Assembly: GCA_002118135.1 (NCBI GenBank)
Contig: BDIU01000290.1
Coordinates: 62,001 to 126,000 of the forward strand
DNA from: Trebouxia sp. TZW2008
Lineage: Eukaryota > Chlorophyta > Trebouxiophyceae > Trebouxiales > Trebouxiaceae
DNA length: 64,000 nucleotides
Reading direction: 5' to 3'
The first letter of the stretch is position 1, and every line of letters starts with the position of its first letter. This document shows positions 23,316 through 34,653 of this stretch, in pieces. The position numbers were made by a program, and so were the translations under genes. Under the pieces are notes generated by a model. It did no database searches, was not told where the DNA came from, and saw only the letters and a program-made list of their open reading frames with translations.

Positions 23316-23533
23316 GTCGCGCGAGAGCCAGAGCGCTGGAAGAAATGGCTGAGGTTTCAAATCCTGCCTGTGCCCCGCACAGCTGTTGGATTGACCTGAA
23401 TGTGCTGCAACCAGGGAGGAACAGTAAAGCGTTTCAAACAGGCGTTACGGACCAGTTGCACCAGCCAGTTGTGGATGTCCCTCTGTTGCCAGTGGAGTTC
23501 AAAGTTGCAATCATGAGCTTGCTGCAGGGCGTT
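23316..23533. promoter_or_regulatory. Shared 5' region between the disordered-protein gene and the release factor gene
   Basis: About 220 bp separate the two divergent start codons, the shortest such spacer in the window. Confidence 0.45.
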
Positions 23534-26500
23534 ATGACTCGCACATGCGCTGCCAGGCCCTTGCTTCGTTGTCTGCCCGGTCACAAACCACAGCAGCTTG
23601 TAAGTCTGAAACAGTGGCCCAGCTCCAACAGCGCTTCTCGTGAGTGCGACTCCGCCAGATGCATCGCGACTCGAGTCGTCAGCACACCCGAGCCTGCGGA
23701 AACAGACAGCATTGCCGGCGCTGGGGTTCTCAAGGCACAGGTGCAGAGTAAGCTACCCAGCTGCGCTGCCGTACTCGATGCACTTCCCAGTGAATTGAGT
23801 CTGTTTTCCTCTGTTTTCGCAGTTGCCAGGCATCAGCAAACGCGTGCAGCAAATGCTATCAGCCGCAGACCCCGCCAGCCAGCGTGCAAAGCTGATCAAG
23901 CTGGAAAACCAAGCATCAGCTGAGGGATTTTGGGACAGACAGGAAGAGGCTGCAGCGGTCAGCCAAGAAATGTCTGACATCAATGAGCTACTGCGCCTTA
24001 CATCCAGAATGCAGCTGCAACTTGAAGATGTCCAGACTGCTATTGAGCTGATAGACCTAGAGGTACTTTTCGGCTGACCAATACCTGTCACTTGTGCCTG
24101 CTTTGCATTGTAAACAGCAATCTTGATTGTTCTGTCTGATTCTCAACAGCTGAAGCAGTGCTTACTGCAACGCTCAGGATAAGCCAGCTTGACAAGACAG
24201 GACTTGTGTCACACGTGCCAAGCACCTCTGCTGCAGAGTCTCACATATCAACATCGTATTAGGTCAAAGCTACAATGTTGATGCGGCTGTTGCTAAAAGT
24301 AACACTAGCAGCAATGCCAACAGCATTTCAAGCAGCAATGCAAGCAGAACATCTGCTGTTCATCAGAGCATCAACTTGACGATGTGTGCAACTATTCATT
24401 TTCAAATTCGCCTATGGATGTGTCAGGAGGCGAACAGCAAAGATGAGCAGAATTTCAAGGCTGAAGCTTCCAACACCCTGCAGCAGCTAGCAAAGGCTCT
24501 GGAGCAGTGGGAAACACAGCAATTGCTTGGTGGTCAGTATGACAAGCTGGGCGCCACATTGTGTATACAGGTCATTCTTGATGAGTCTGCTTTTCCATTG
24601 AAATGCCCTTACCGCTCAAAGAGAAACAAACCAGAATTGCTCAGCTTAAACGCAATCAGAATGGAGCGATTAATCCCCAGTTGCATTGCCCTCTCAAGAG
24701 GTTGGCCTGGTTTGAACGTCCTTGTGCTTCCTGGCCTCTACTTCAAAGCTTGAGCATTGCTCACAAAATTCTCCTTTGTTTGAACCCTTGAGCACAACTA
24801 CTGCGCAGAATCAACATCTGCCCCACAGGAGCAAGTTGACACTCGTGTCAAGTGCAAAGTTAGGACCGCAGCGAATATCCACTCAACCACCCCTCCCAAC
24901 CCCAGCGTCTGCTGTAGATTGCATGTTATGTACAGTCAGTACGCAAACAACATATGAAAGAGATGCTTGCAATTGCATTACTCTTAAATCCCATCACATG
25001 CGCCTTTGTTGATAATCATACTGATTCACCTTGCACCTGGTGGAGTCTTTGTGCAATGTCTCAAGCGATGCATGATGCGGGGACATCATTCCATTACGCA
25101 AGAGGCGGGGCTGCTTAGCTATGCAGCAAAGATGCCTTTGGCGGGACTTTTTACACCGTCACTCTTCTATGTGCAGTGAAGGCCTCATTGCGTGCAAGAA
25201 CCAGCACAGGCAACTTGACTTGCTTGACCCTGCAGCAAAGAATCCTTGAACCCAAGTGCATGCACTGTTGACTTTTTGCACAGTGAAGGACTTGCTGCAT
25301 GCAAGAAATGCCAAAGGCAACTTGGATTGTGACTGTTGACTGTTGTGAAACGCACGCGCAGGACTCGGCTAAGATGCTGTTGCGCATACACACCTGCTAG
25401 GCTGACAAGCAGACAAAGCCCATGCTCACTCAAACTTTTGGTACAAAGTATGTTTGTTGTGGCACAGGCAGGTGCAGGCGGCACAGATGCTCAGGATTGG
25501 GCTGAGATGCTGCTACGCATGTACACCCGCTGGGCAGACAAGCAGGGGTTCACAGCACATGTGCTGTCCCAAACTGCAGGTACGTGCTCTGACCTATATG
25601 TATTGTATCTGACGTCCATAATATATATATTGCTGCTAAGGCATGTAACTTATCCCTGAAATATAAGCTTGCCAACTTTATACAGAGCTGGGATCCCAAG
25701 TAGCCAGGGCCATCTCAAGACTATCATATCCTGCCCTTCTGTCAGCTCCAAATACTGAAGCCATGATCATGCATTGCTGCTTCTTTTGACAGTCTGCGTT
25801 TGGGCCTGGTCACAATGTTATCCTGCTGCATGATGGCTGTCACAAATTGCCAGAACAGTGCAGCACATTGGTTGTACTGAAGCTGTTGAGCCTAACAAGC
25901 ATCCAAATGCCCATCAATCATCTCCTGACGCGCACAAGGTTGATTGTGCCTACCAGCGTCTATAATCGCAGCATCTATAATTGTATGTCAGTTTCAAGAC
26001 ACGTGTTTGTGGTGCAGCAGCTCGCTGCTTTAAGCACGCTAAATTGCAACCATTCCAGCCTGTTGATGAATTTGTGGCACTGTAGCAGGCGTCAGTCAAG
26101 GCTCAAGAGCTGCCCTTGGCTCACCATGCAGCACCTGCTGATGCATTGAGCTGCTGGCAGCCCTAAAGCCTTGGCTGATGCCTGCCACAGTGCACAGCGC
26201 CCATTTCCTGACAGTCACATACACAAGGCTTGCAAGCTCTGCTGCCTCAAATGCACACAGAGCAGAGGTCTGCCCTGGGTCAGCTCATGCCATGAGGAGC
26301 ATCAGCTGTGTCGTCGCTGCTTTATGTTCATGTGTGCAGCTGGTGCAGTAGCAACCTGCTCAACTCAGGTTGACTGGCAATCACTGCCAGCTTGTCTGTC
26401 AGATGTGGCACTTTAGCAGGCGCCAATCAAGCCCGGGAGGGTGCCTGAAGCTCGCTGCACAGCACCTGCTGTGGCATTGCGCTGCTGACGACCCTCAAGC

Positions 26501-29500
26501 CTTGCCTGACGCCATGGGTTTGCTGTCTCAGTGCTCATGTTCACTATGTATGCAGCTTGCGCAGTAGAGCGCTGCACCAAGCAGGCTTGATAGCAGGTTT
26601 TGTCAGCATGCCCATCAGCTGCATTACTGCACCAGGCGTTAGCCAAAGCTGAGGAGGGGCTGTTGGTGCATTGCCTCTGGTAGGGCATTGAGCTGCTGGC
26701 AGCCCTTGAGCCCTGGCTGCCTTCCTAAGTGTGCAGCGACCATGCATGTGTACAGTAGGGCCAGAAAGTCCTGTCCGAGTGCTCTACCCATGCTGCTTGC
26801 AGTCCATGCTGACAGCGCATTGTTGCAATTGCGCGGCAATGCAACTCAGCATAGAAGGTTCAACAACACAGCTTGCTGAATGCGGAGTCACAGATGTCGA
26901 AAGCAGTCGCAGCGCAAGATATGCATCAATGAAGCGTGCAGTCCTATTTCACAAAAAGCAGTGACGTCAGGAGTTGCCTGACTTATCAGCTGTATCGTGC
27001 GCTAAACGAGAGTCAGAGATACCTGACTTTTGTCAATGTCACTGTGCAAAAATGACAGCTAACAAACTTAGTATCCATTTTTGTCAGCAAAGCAGCATAC
27101 AACCAGCTGCAGCTGTTTGCCCAGAAAGCTACAAAGGCATGCTGCCTGCAAAAGCTCGCCTGTGAACAAATAGAGTCTGTGGAGTCAGCATAACTTTGTT
27201 TTCTGTCAAGCACTTGCATGGCACTCGTGAGCAAAGTGCACTGCCACACAGAAAATTTTGCCAGCGTTTGGCTCACCTTTTGACTTTGGAGACGGTGACG
27301 GTGGCACTTCGCTGGCGCAAACAACTTGTACCTGCTCATATGCAACTGTAAGCATGCGCCAGAATCCTGGGCTGTTCAATTCAAAATTGAGCATGTGTGC
27401 TCAGGAGCGTGCTGAGTTGTACTAATGTGTTGGTTGAGTCTGAGTCACGTTGCTACAGCTGTGACTCATGCAAATGTCCTGATCGAGAATTTCCGGCTCC
27501 CCTGTATATCCGCTGCCAAGAAAATCTAGCCTGCTTGACAGTGTGTTACCTGCTGCGTCAGATAACTACAATAACAACTAAGCTGAGCTTTGCTATGCAT
27601 CATAGCAGGCACAGGCCTGTCGGCATATCTGTGGCTAGACAACAAAACATGTAGCAAGCTGAAGAGCCATGCTGTAGGTTGCACTGGCAAGGTGCAAGGC
27701 TTGACCATCTCGCTGCACAAGCTGCATACAGAATAAAGATCAGCCTTGCGCCAGCTCATGCCATGACGAGCATCAGCTGTGTCGTTGCTAGTTTCTGTTC
27801 CTGTGTGCAGCTAGTGCAGTAGCATGCTGCCTCAAGCAGGCTTGCCTACAGTCATTGTCAGCTTGCTAATCAGCCGTGGCACTGAAGCAGATCTCAGTCA
27901 AGGCTTCAAGGCTGCGCTCAGCTCACACTTCAGCACGTCCTGGTGCACTGAGCTGCTGGCAGCCCTTGAGAATTGGCTGCTGCCTGCAGTGGACAGCGCC
28001 TATGCTGTGGGTTACTGTTACACCATGCAAGGCTTGATGATGCTGCTGCACAAGCTGCCTACAGAACAGAGATCAGTCTTGAGACAGCTGATGCTCCTCT
28101 TGGCAGCACAGCTTTTGCCATGAGAAGCATCGGCTGTCTTTTGAGGCTGTCTGCTTTCTGTGCAGCTGATGCAGTAGCATGCTGCCTCAAGCAGGGTTAC
28201 TAGCAATCATTACCAGCTTGTCCATCAGCCGCTACACTGGGCAGACGCCAGCCAAACAAGGCTCAGGAGCTGCCCTTAGCTCACTGCACGGAACCTGCTG
28301 ATGCATTGAGCTGCTGGCAGCCCTCAAGCCTTCATGTGCCTGGCATTGTCCTTTGTGCCTTGTGACAGAGTCTTGACTGCACTTTTGTGTGTGCAGGTGA
28401 TATGGCTGGAATAAAGTCAGCCGAAATTGAGGTCCAGGGGCGTTACGCTTTTGGGTATCTGTCTGCTGAAAAGGGCACCCATCGCCTTGTGCGCCAGTCT
28501 CCTTTCAACGCAAAGGGCATGCGACAAACCAGCTTTGCTGCTGTAGATGTCACTCCTATGCTAGGTGAGGCCTTTGCTTTTGCATGTAAGAGGCAAGACT
28601 GGGTGCCCACGTGACATGCTGATCCTGCTATGTGCTGGAAAAGCACAATTGCTGAGTCCATGTTGCTCGTATTGCAAACACTGGTTGCCTACGTGACATG
28701 CTGCTCCTGCTATGCACTGCAAAAGCACATTTGCTTGATCCACAACACATCTGTAGCAGAGACTGGTTGCCTGCCTCACAGGCTGATCTCGCTGTGTGTC
28801 CAGAAGGCAATTTGCTAAGCCCTTGCTGCATTCAAAGCATGCAGCTGCCAAGAGGCATCATAAATCAACAAGTGCCTATCTGCATGGTAATTGTTGTTCC
28901 TTACAATGCCTTCCTGAGCTGGACAAAGGAAGGAGGGGAAAGCTCTACATCTTTAGGAGTCGAGACTTCACCATAAATAGTCAGGGCAATATAACATGGC
29001 CTTTGCATGCAGGGGAACAGGTCAAAACCATTGAGGTACCAGAAAGTGATCTAGAAATTACCACAATGAGGTCAGGAGGTGCCGGCGGACAGCATGTCAA
29101 CAAGACAGAGTCTGCAGTACGGGTCAAGCACATTCCTACCGGTCTCACCGTCAGATGTGATGCTGAACGCTCCCAGACCATGAACAAGGTACATAGCTAC
29201 ACACGTGCAGCATGCTCGTGTGAGGTGTGATGCTGGTAATCGCTTTGAAAGCATGTGCAGCATGGGTGTGTGAAGTGTGATGCTGGTGCTGGCTTGCAAA
29301 AAACGTGCAGCATGGACGTGTGGTGCTGGTGATGGCTTGCAAAAGATGTGCAGCATGGATATGTGACCTGTGGTGCTGGTGTCGGCTTTCAATGCATATG
29401 CAGCGTTAATGCTTGATACGTGGTGCTGGTGATGGTGTTCAAAGCAGGTGCAGCATAAACTTGTAACGTGTTGTGCTGGTGATTGCTTTCAAAGCATGCG

Positions 29501-30193
29501 CAGCATGCAATGTGTGATGTGTCGTGCTGGTGATGGTTTTCAAAGCATGCCCAGCATTGATTTTTGGTCGATGGTGCTGATGTTGGCTTCATGATCATGT
29601 CTGTGCAGCATATGACTTTCGGTTGTGGTGTTGCATCTGCAGCACTGATGGTGGGATGCCTCTACATGAATCCAGGCATGTCTTTGTGGTGCTCTCCGTC
29701 ATCCTCAAAACAAGCTAGCCTGGCAAGACGGGACTTGGGCAACACACACCCACGCCCTGTGCTAGCGCGTGTACACTGTAATCAGTACAACATGATCTGT
29801 GAGGTTCTGTGAGATTCACTCACAAGCTGTGTGGCAGTGCGTAGACAACCAACGAGGTGTATAGCTATGCATGTGCTGCATGGCATGTGGTGGCGATGGT
29901 TGACAATTTTTGGTTCGCTGCAGAGCAGGGCCATTGACCTGTTGAAGAGCAGGCTGCTTGTGATTGCACAAGAGCAACAACTGAAAGACATTGCTGACAT
30001 CAAGGGAGATGCTGTCAAGGCAGAATGGGGTCAGCAAATACGCAACTATGTGTTCCACCCATACAAGATGGTCAAGGACATCCGATCAGGTCATGAAACA
30101 TCAAACATAGGTGCAGTTATGGATGGTGAAATTCTGAATGATTTCATTGAAGCCCAATTGAGGCATAGGAGCCTCTCTGCTGATCAAATGTGA
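23534..30193 (+). CDS. prfB: Peptide chain release factor 2, plastid type
   Basis: A class I release factor that reads UGA/UAA stop codons; eukaryotic RF2 of this bacterial type acts in plastids. Exons are 23534-23740, 23823-24062, 24427-24570, 25468-25579, 28397-28564, 29013-29188 and 29924-30193, all phases consistent, 438 residues. Residues 1-69 are Arg/Ser/Ala-rich, like a transit peptide. RF2 features are the early [12 protein letters not shown] segment, [20 protein letters not shown], the stop-codon recognition tripeptide SPF (about 269-271) and the peptide-hydrolysis motif GGQ (about 315-317, in [10 protein letters not shown]). The C-terminal part has [19 protein letters not shown]. 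The bacterial autoregulatory frameshift has no counterpart in this N-terminus. Intron 4 is ~2.8 kb and full of repeats. Start could also be the ATG 21 bp upstream. Confidence 0.95.
24181..24230 (+). repeat. Dispersed repeat family B, degenerate copy 2
   Basis: It contains AGCTTGACAAGACAGGACTT followed by GTGTCACACGTGCC, a shorter and more diverged match to the family. Confidence 0.45.
25365..25440 (+). repeat. Upstream copy of part of release factor exon 4
   Basis: Repeats the segment coding for [16 protein letters not shown] about 130 bp before its counterpart in the real exon (25468-25579). It is broken by a stop codon. Confidence 0.75.
26070..28345 (+). repeat. Array of ~200-350 bp intronic repeats in release factor intron 4
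   Basis: Units with similar order recur near 26070-26300, 26335-26560, 26570-26760, 27790-28010 and 28140-28345. Shared pieces include GTGCAGCTGGTGCAGTAGC-like and GCATTGAGCTGCTGGCAGCC strings. Unlike other ladders here I cannot match the unit to a flanking exon. Confidence 0.7.
29200..29560 (+). repeat. ~60 bp ladder from the 3' edge of release factor exon 6
   Basis: About six or seven units follow the true donor at 29189. Each has a TGTGATGCTG-like start, corresponding to exon codons for CDAE, and a GTGCAGCATG-like end, corresponding to intron bases. Another match to the intron start lies near 29855-29890, just before exon 7. Confidence 0.8.
29709..29785 (+). repeat. Dispersed repeat family B, copy 3
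   Basis: Contains CTAGCCTGGCAAGACGGGAC, then TTGGGCAACACACACCCACG and a TGTGCTAGCGCGTGTACA end. It lies in the last intron of the release factor gene. Confidence 0.7.
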
Positions 30194-30780
30194 GCTTTCA
30201 AATGTAGTGATGCTGATTTTGCTGTGCGATGAAGGCGGATGTATGTGTCACAGCGGACTGCAATGAAAGGTTGGAACAGTTGCTGCAACACATTTTTAGA
30301 TCGTATGTCAGAGCAGCAGAGCATGTAAGTGTTGCAACACCTGACATTTAATCCCCAGCCAAGTCTGCCTGTTGCCACCAAGGTGTATCAAGAGCTGTGA
30401 CAGCAACACAAGACGGCGATAGCTGTTGCATGTTTCTGCCAGAGCAGCGCTGTGAATGGTTCTTTGGCAGCGATTTTGGTGTCTGCAATCTGGATCACGA
30501 ACACATGCTTCTGGACACGAGACCTCACGTGCCGCAGTCCAACATTGTTGTTTACTGCCGAAACGACTGCAGCGCTGTGCCTTGGAAGGCCGAACCTGAC
30601 CCGCAGGTAAACACATTTGCAGCAAGTCATGCACCTTGCTTTCGCCCGGCCAGAGTTGCAAAAGCTGACTTCTTAAGCGAGGTTACTGACATGTTCGACC
30701 CAAGGAGCAATCCTGTGGGCGGACGTTCTGTGCTGCTTCTGCAGGCCGACTGAGACAAGAACTCACGTGTATCGCTCGTC
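30194..30780. other. Intergenic between release factor 2 and MBL-fold genes
   Basis: This ~590 bp holds overlapping open frames of ~117 codons on both strands (plus 30397-30753; minus 30308-30661). Neither resembles a known family, so I do not call a gene. Confidence 0.5.
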
Positions 30781-33700
30781 ATGCGCGCCGGTATTTTCCT
30801 TGTGGCGCTCAGCGTCGGGCTTGCTGTGGCGCACGCTGAAGTGACAGAAGGGCCGTGGCTGATCAATGGCTCGCCTGTCATTAAAGAGGGCCTTCGGATC
30901 ACAACGTTGGGTTCCGGAACACCAGACGTTCGCAAGGACCAGGTCTCGTCTGGTTTCTTGCTGGAATTGGGCAACGGTGACAAGTTTATCTGGGACTTGG
31001 GGACGGGATCTTACCAAAACTTGCTGGCAACAGCAACGCCCCTGAAAGACTTGACCAAGGTCAGAAACTGCATCTGTTGCTGCCACATCTGTGATGTGCA
31101 TGCCATGCCGACTTGAGCTGTAAATTTGAAGCTGCATCACATGTGTTCGGCACATGACCTGCAGCAGGCTCTGCAGCATGAACAAATGCTGCAAACTTTC
31201 CAATTTTGTTGGAATTGTGCTGAGCTGTGCTGGTGTTGACCACAAAACAGGTGTTCCTGATCATCGTGCAGACCTGGCCACTCTGTACTTTGCCCTTTTT
31301 CATGGCATGCAAGCTGTGCTGAGCTGGTCTGCTGAGTTGTTTCATTGCTTGTGCTAACATGTGCTGGTGTCAACAGGTTTTCCTGACCCATCTGCATTCA
31401 GACCACCATGCAGATCTGGCCACTCTGTATGCTGGGGCCATGTTTGGCCGTACAGAACCTTGGGAGGTGTGGGGACCTTCTTCAGAACAGCCTGAGCTTG
31501 GGCTGAATGCTTCCATTGCTGGCCTACGTCAGGTGCCTTTTCCACCATCCATTGTTTCTGTATACCTTCTTGTGTTGATTGCTGTATGCATACTCAAAGC
31601 TTTTGATTGCTCAGTCTGACACTTCCTTACTGTGCTGTGCTGTGCTGTGCTGTGCTGTGCTGTGCTGTGCTGCGGGGTGTTTGGTTTTGCCTAAATTTTG
31701 TCAGGGGTTGATCAAGCAAGTTGTTGGTCCTGACTGTGGACTTTATTTACATGCAGTTTATGGCATGGGATGCTTTCTCATGCTGCTGCATTGACCTGAT
31801 TCAGCGCAGGGCGTATAATATCGTTTAATTTGTTGCATTTGTTTGCATTCGAAGCCAAACTTGTTTCCATGCAGTTTATGGCATGGGATACTTTCTCACG
31901 CCGCCGCATTGACCTGGTTGGGCGCAAGGACGATGGTGACAAAGTCATTGCTCACGAGTTTGACTTCTCCATTCCAGACCAGCTGATCTACTCACGCAAT
32001 GGCGTCAACATCACAAGCACCCCAGTCAGGCACTACAAGACTGATGGGCCAGTTGCTTTGCGTCTGGACTGGAATGGCCTGTCCGTCACTTATTCAGGTC
32101 AGTGAGCTCACTACAGTAAATCATTACATGAATCACAAGGGACAAGACGAGAGTCGACTTTGCGCAACTCATGATTATGACGAAGTATTTTGTGCCTGTG
32201 CGTTGAGCATTGTTCAAGCTGAAGTTGCAGCTAGATTTGCATGGCTTGTCTTTCACTTCACTCAGGGTGTTATGCTCAGTGGGCCCACATTCTGTCCTGA
32301 CGGCTTACTGCATGCCTTTGCAACATTCATGATTGAGAGAAATGCTGTTTGTCTACGCATCAGTTGTCCAACTTGAAGTTGCACGCTTGGCAGATGCTTG
32401 GGAGTGTCAGCTTTCCAGGCCCAATGACAGCAAACTGCACTCATTCTTGAGGCAACAGGTGCAATGCAGTTCAGGGTCTTATGCAGTCTTGTTGTAGAGC
32501 ACAGGTGTCACACAATATATGTTCACACATGATGGCAAGACAGGACTCGGGCCACACAACCCCAGTGCCTGTGCTAGAATGCATAATCTAATTTGGTTAT
32601 TGTTATCATCACAGGTGACACACATCCAGTAGACAGCCTGCTGACCCTTGGCGCTGGCAGTGACATCTTCATTGAGCAATGCATGGGGCCAATCAAGGAT
32701 TTTGACGCCTTGCCAAACAACAGCCAGTATCTACTCAATGTACGCGCTGACTTACCATTTGTTGCGATAATTCAGTCTGCATTGCAAGGTGCTTCTGTTT
32801 TACGTATGTTCATAAGCAGAGGTTTGCTGCATTACCATGTGCTTGCTAGCATACTGCTGTTGCAGAAGCTAGTCAGAATGTGTTCATAACGTGCTTGGTG
32901 CTCTCAGAATGTACACAACACCAGCTTTGGATTTGTTGAAGCGCATGGACTGTGATCAGTGCTGTTTGAGAATGTTATCATGCACAGCATTTAGCACAAG
33001 GACGCAGCATCCAACTGTTTGTTACTTTGCTGCAGCCAAGCCATATGACACCAGAGCAAGCAGGCCACATCTTCAAGGCTGTTCAACCCAAGTTGGCCGT
33101 CTTGCATCACCTGCTTGTCAACGATGCAAGCCGTCCAGCCACTGTGTCATGATCTTCACACACGTGAGCGCAAACATGCAGTTGCTGACGTGATTATCTC
33201 TGTGCTGCAGACAAGTCATGTGACACCGGAGCAAGCAGGCCACATCTTTAAGGCTGTTCAACCCAAGTTGGGCGTCTTGCATCACCTGCTTCTGAATGAT
33301 GCAAGCCGTTCAGCCATTGCGTCATGACCTGTACACACATGGGCACAAACATGCAGTACTGAAGTGATCATCTCCGTGCTGCAGACAAGTCATGTGACAC
33401 CGGAGCAAGCAGGCCACATCTTCAAGGCTGTTCAACCCAAGTTGGGCATCTTGCATCACCTGCTTGTGAATGACGCAGGCCGTCCAGCCAATGCGTCATG
33501 ACACATGAGTGCAAACATGCAGTACTGAAGTGATTATCTCTCTGCTGCAGACAAGTCATGTGACACCCAAACAAGCAGGCCATATCTTCAAGGCTGTTCA
33601 ACCCAAGTTGGGCGTGTTGCATCACCTGCTTGTGAATGACGCAAGCCGTCCAGCCATTGTGTCAGCTGTCAGGCAAAGCTATGATGGACCCATCATCATC

Positions 33701-33862
33701 AATGAAGACTTGATGGCTTTTGACGTTTCTAAAAATGACATTGTGATTCGCAAGAGGCTGGTGCCCACACGCAGCTGGGGCTACTGGCATGCTGAGTTGA
33801 ATGTGGATATAGATGTGAGCGGCCACAGTGGTGCTTACCCGCTCCAGACTGCTTTTGTCTGA
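30781..33862 (+). CDS. Secreted metallo-beta-lactamase-fold hydrolase (RNase Z-like subgroup)
   Basis: Zinc-dependent hydrolase of the MBL superfamily; the substrate cannot be told from sequence. Exons are 30781-31059, 31377-31532, 31875-32097, 32615-32739 and 33551-33862, phases consistent, 364 residues. A hydrophobic signal peptide spans about residues 1-19, ending AHA, so the protein enters the secretory route. The metal-binding motif THLHSDH is at about 97-103. VTYSGDTHPVDSL supplies the conserved SGDT aspartate. The TSHVTPxQAGxIFxxVxPKLGVLHH region near the C-terminus provides a further His cluster. The signal peptide argues against a role as nuclear or organellar tRNase Z. Decoy copies of exons 2, 3 and 5 precede the real ones, and the last exon's tail is duplicated after the stop. 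Confidence 0.88.
31230..31305 (+). repeat. Upstream copy of the 5' edge of MBL exon 2
   Basis: It repeats GGTGTTGACC-like intron end, ACAG acceptor and the codons for VFL...HADLATLY. The real exon starts at 31377. The stretch coding for HLHSD is reduced, so an mRNA using this copy would lack the metal site. Confidence 0.85.
31631..31672 (+). repeat. (TGTGC)n pentanucleotide microsatellite
   Basis: About eight perfect TGTGC units lie in MBL intron 2. Confidence 0.95.
31741..31812 (+). repeat. Upstream copy of the 5' edge of MBL exon 3
   Basis: It repeats CATGCAG acceptor plus codons for FMAWDxFS...RRIDL, ~130 bp before the real exon at 31875. Confidence 0.85.
32530..32590 (+). repeat. Dispersed repeat family B, copy 4
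   Basis: Contains GATGGCAAGACAGGACTCGG, GCCACACAACCCCAGTGCC and TGTGCTAGAATGC. It sits just before exon 4 of the MBL gene. Confidence 0.7.
33035..33505 (+). repeat. Three ~170 bp copies of the start of MBL exon 5
   Basis: Copies begin near 33040, 33212 and 33385; the real exon begins at 33551. Each keeps the coding sequence for THVTPEQAGHIFKAVQPKLG-like residues through NDASRPA. The second and third keep a perfect CTGCAG acceptor. Where the real exon reads on (VSAVRQ), each copy has TCATGA giving an in-frame TGA, so use of any copy would end the protein early. Confidence 0.95.
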
Positions 33863-34653
33863 CTGCTTGCTGGAACCTACCACAGCAGGAACTAGAGAAG
33901 ACAAGAGGCAGAAACAGAAAGTCTACGCTGTCTTGTGTCATAAGGGGAGTCTCTGTGAGTATGCTGCGTTGAATGTGGATCCAGATGTGAGCAGACACAG
34001 TGCTGCATACTCTTGCTGGCTACAGTGGCTTGATTTCCTATGCTGGAAACTACAGAAGAAAGGAAACAGAAAAGATATAAGGCAAACAAGCAAAGTCTTT
34101 GCTGTTAGGCATATAGCAGGAGCCTTGTGAGCAGGAGAGATCTGGGAGCAGGAGTTGGAAACATGTCATACGATAACGGTACTATGCTGTTGGTCCTCTC
34201 GCTAAGTCACAGTGCAACATATTTATTTCTTTCTGGCCGCTGTTAGTTGTGTGCAGATTCTGAAGCACGATGAAGTGACTGAAGTCTATGGTCAGTCAAA
34301 TGCAAACACCAAATGTATTATGTATAGTAGCAACACAATTTAAAAGCTGTCAAGGCCCCATAGCTAGGCCTGATCAATGTTTGAAACGTCTTATTTAGAG
34401 CGAACTGCGCAAGTGCATTGCATGCTGCATGCATTGCAGTACTCAATTGTGGTGTGTGACCAGGCTGCTGAAGCACAAACGCTCCAAGGTACCGCAATAA
34501 ATATCACTAAATCTTAGAAGATTGCACGACATTGCTTCTGTGTGCGTTGCAGCAGCAATTGAGCGCTTCAAGACCTCTTTCAACGTCTCGCACATTAGTC
34601 ACCTGGGATAATACTTGCGCACATGGTAGACACGTGAGACTGCCAGAAATCGG
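33863..34653. other. Intergenic: duplicated MBL tail, then promoter-side sequence of the HIRAN-like gene
   Basis: About 33955-34125 repeats ~33785-33945, that is the last codons (AELNVDIDVSGHSGAY-like) and the 3' flank of the MBL gene. The remainder (34130-34653) shows no gene. Confidence 0.7.

Noticed and set aside
23084..23533. In-frame extension of release factor exon 1 to an ATG at 23084
   Set aside because: It would overlap the divergent gene's first two exons and give an implausibly long N-terminus; the ATG at 23534 gives a typical transit-peptide length.
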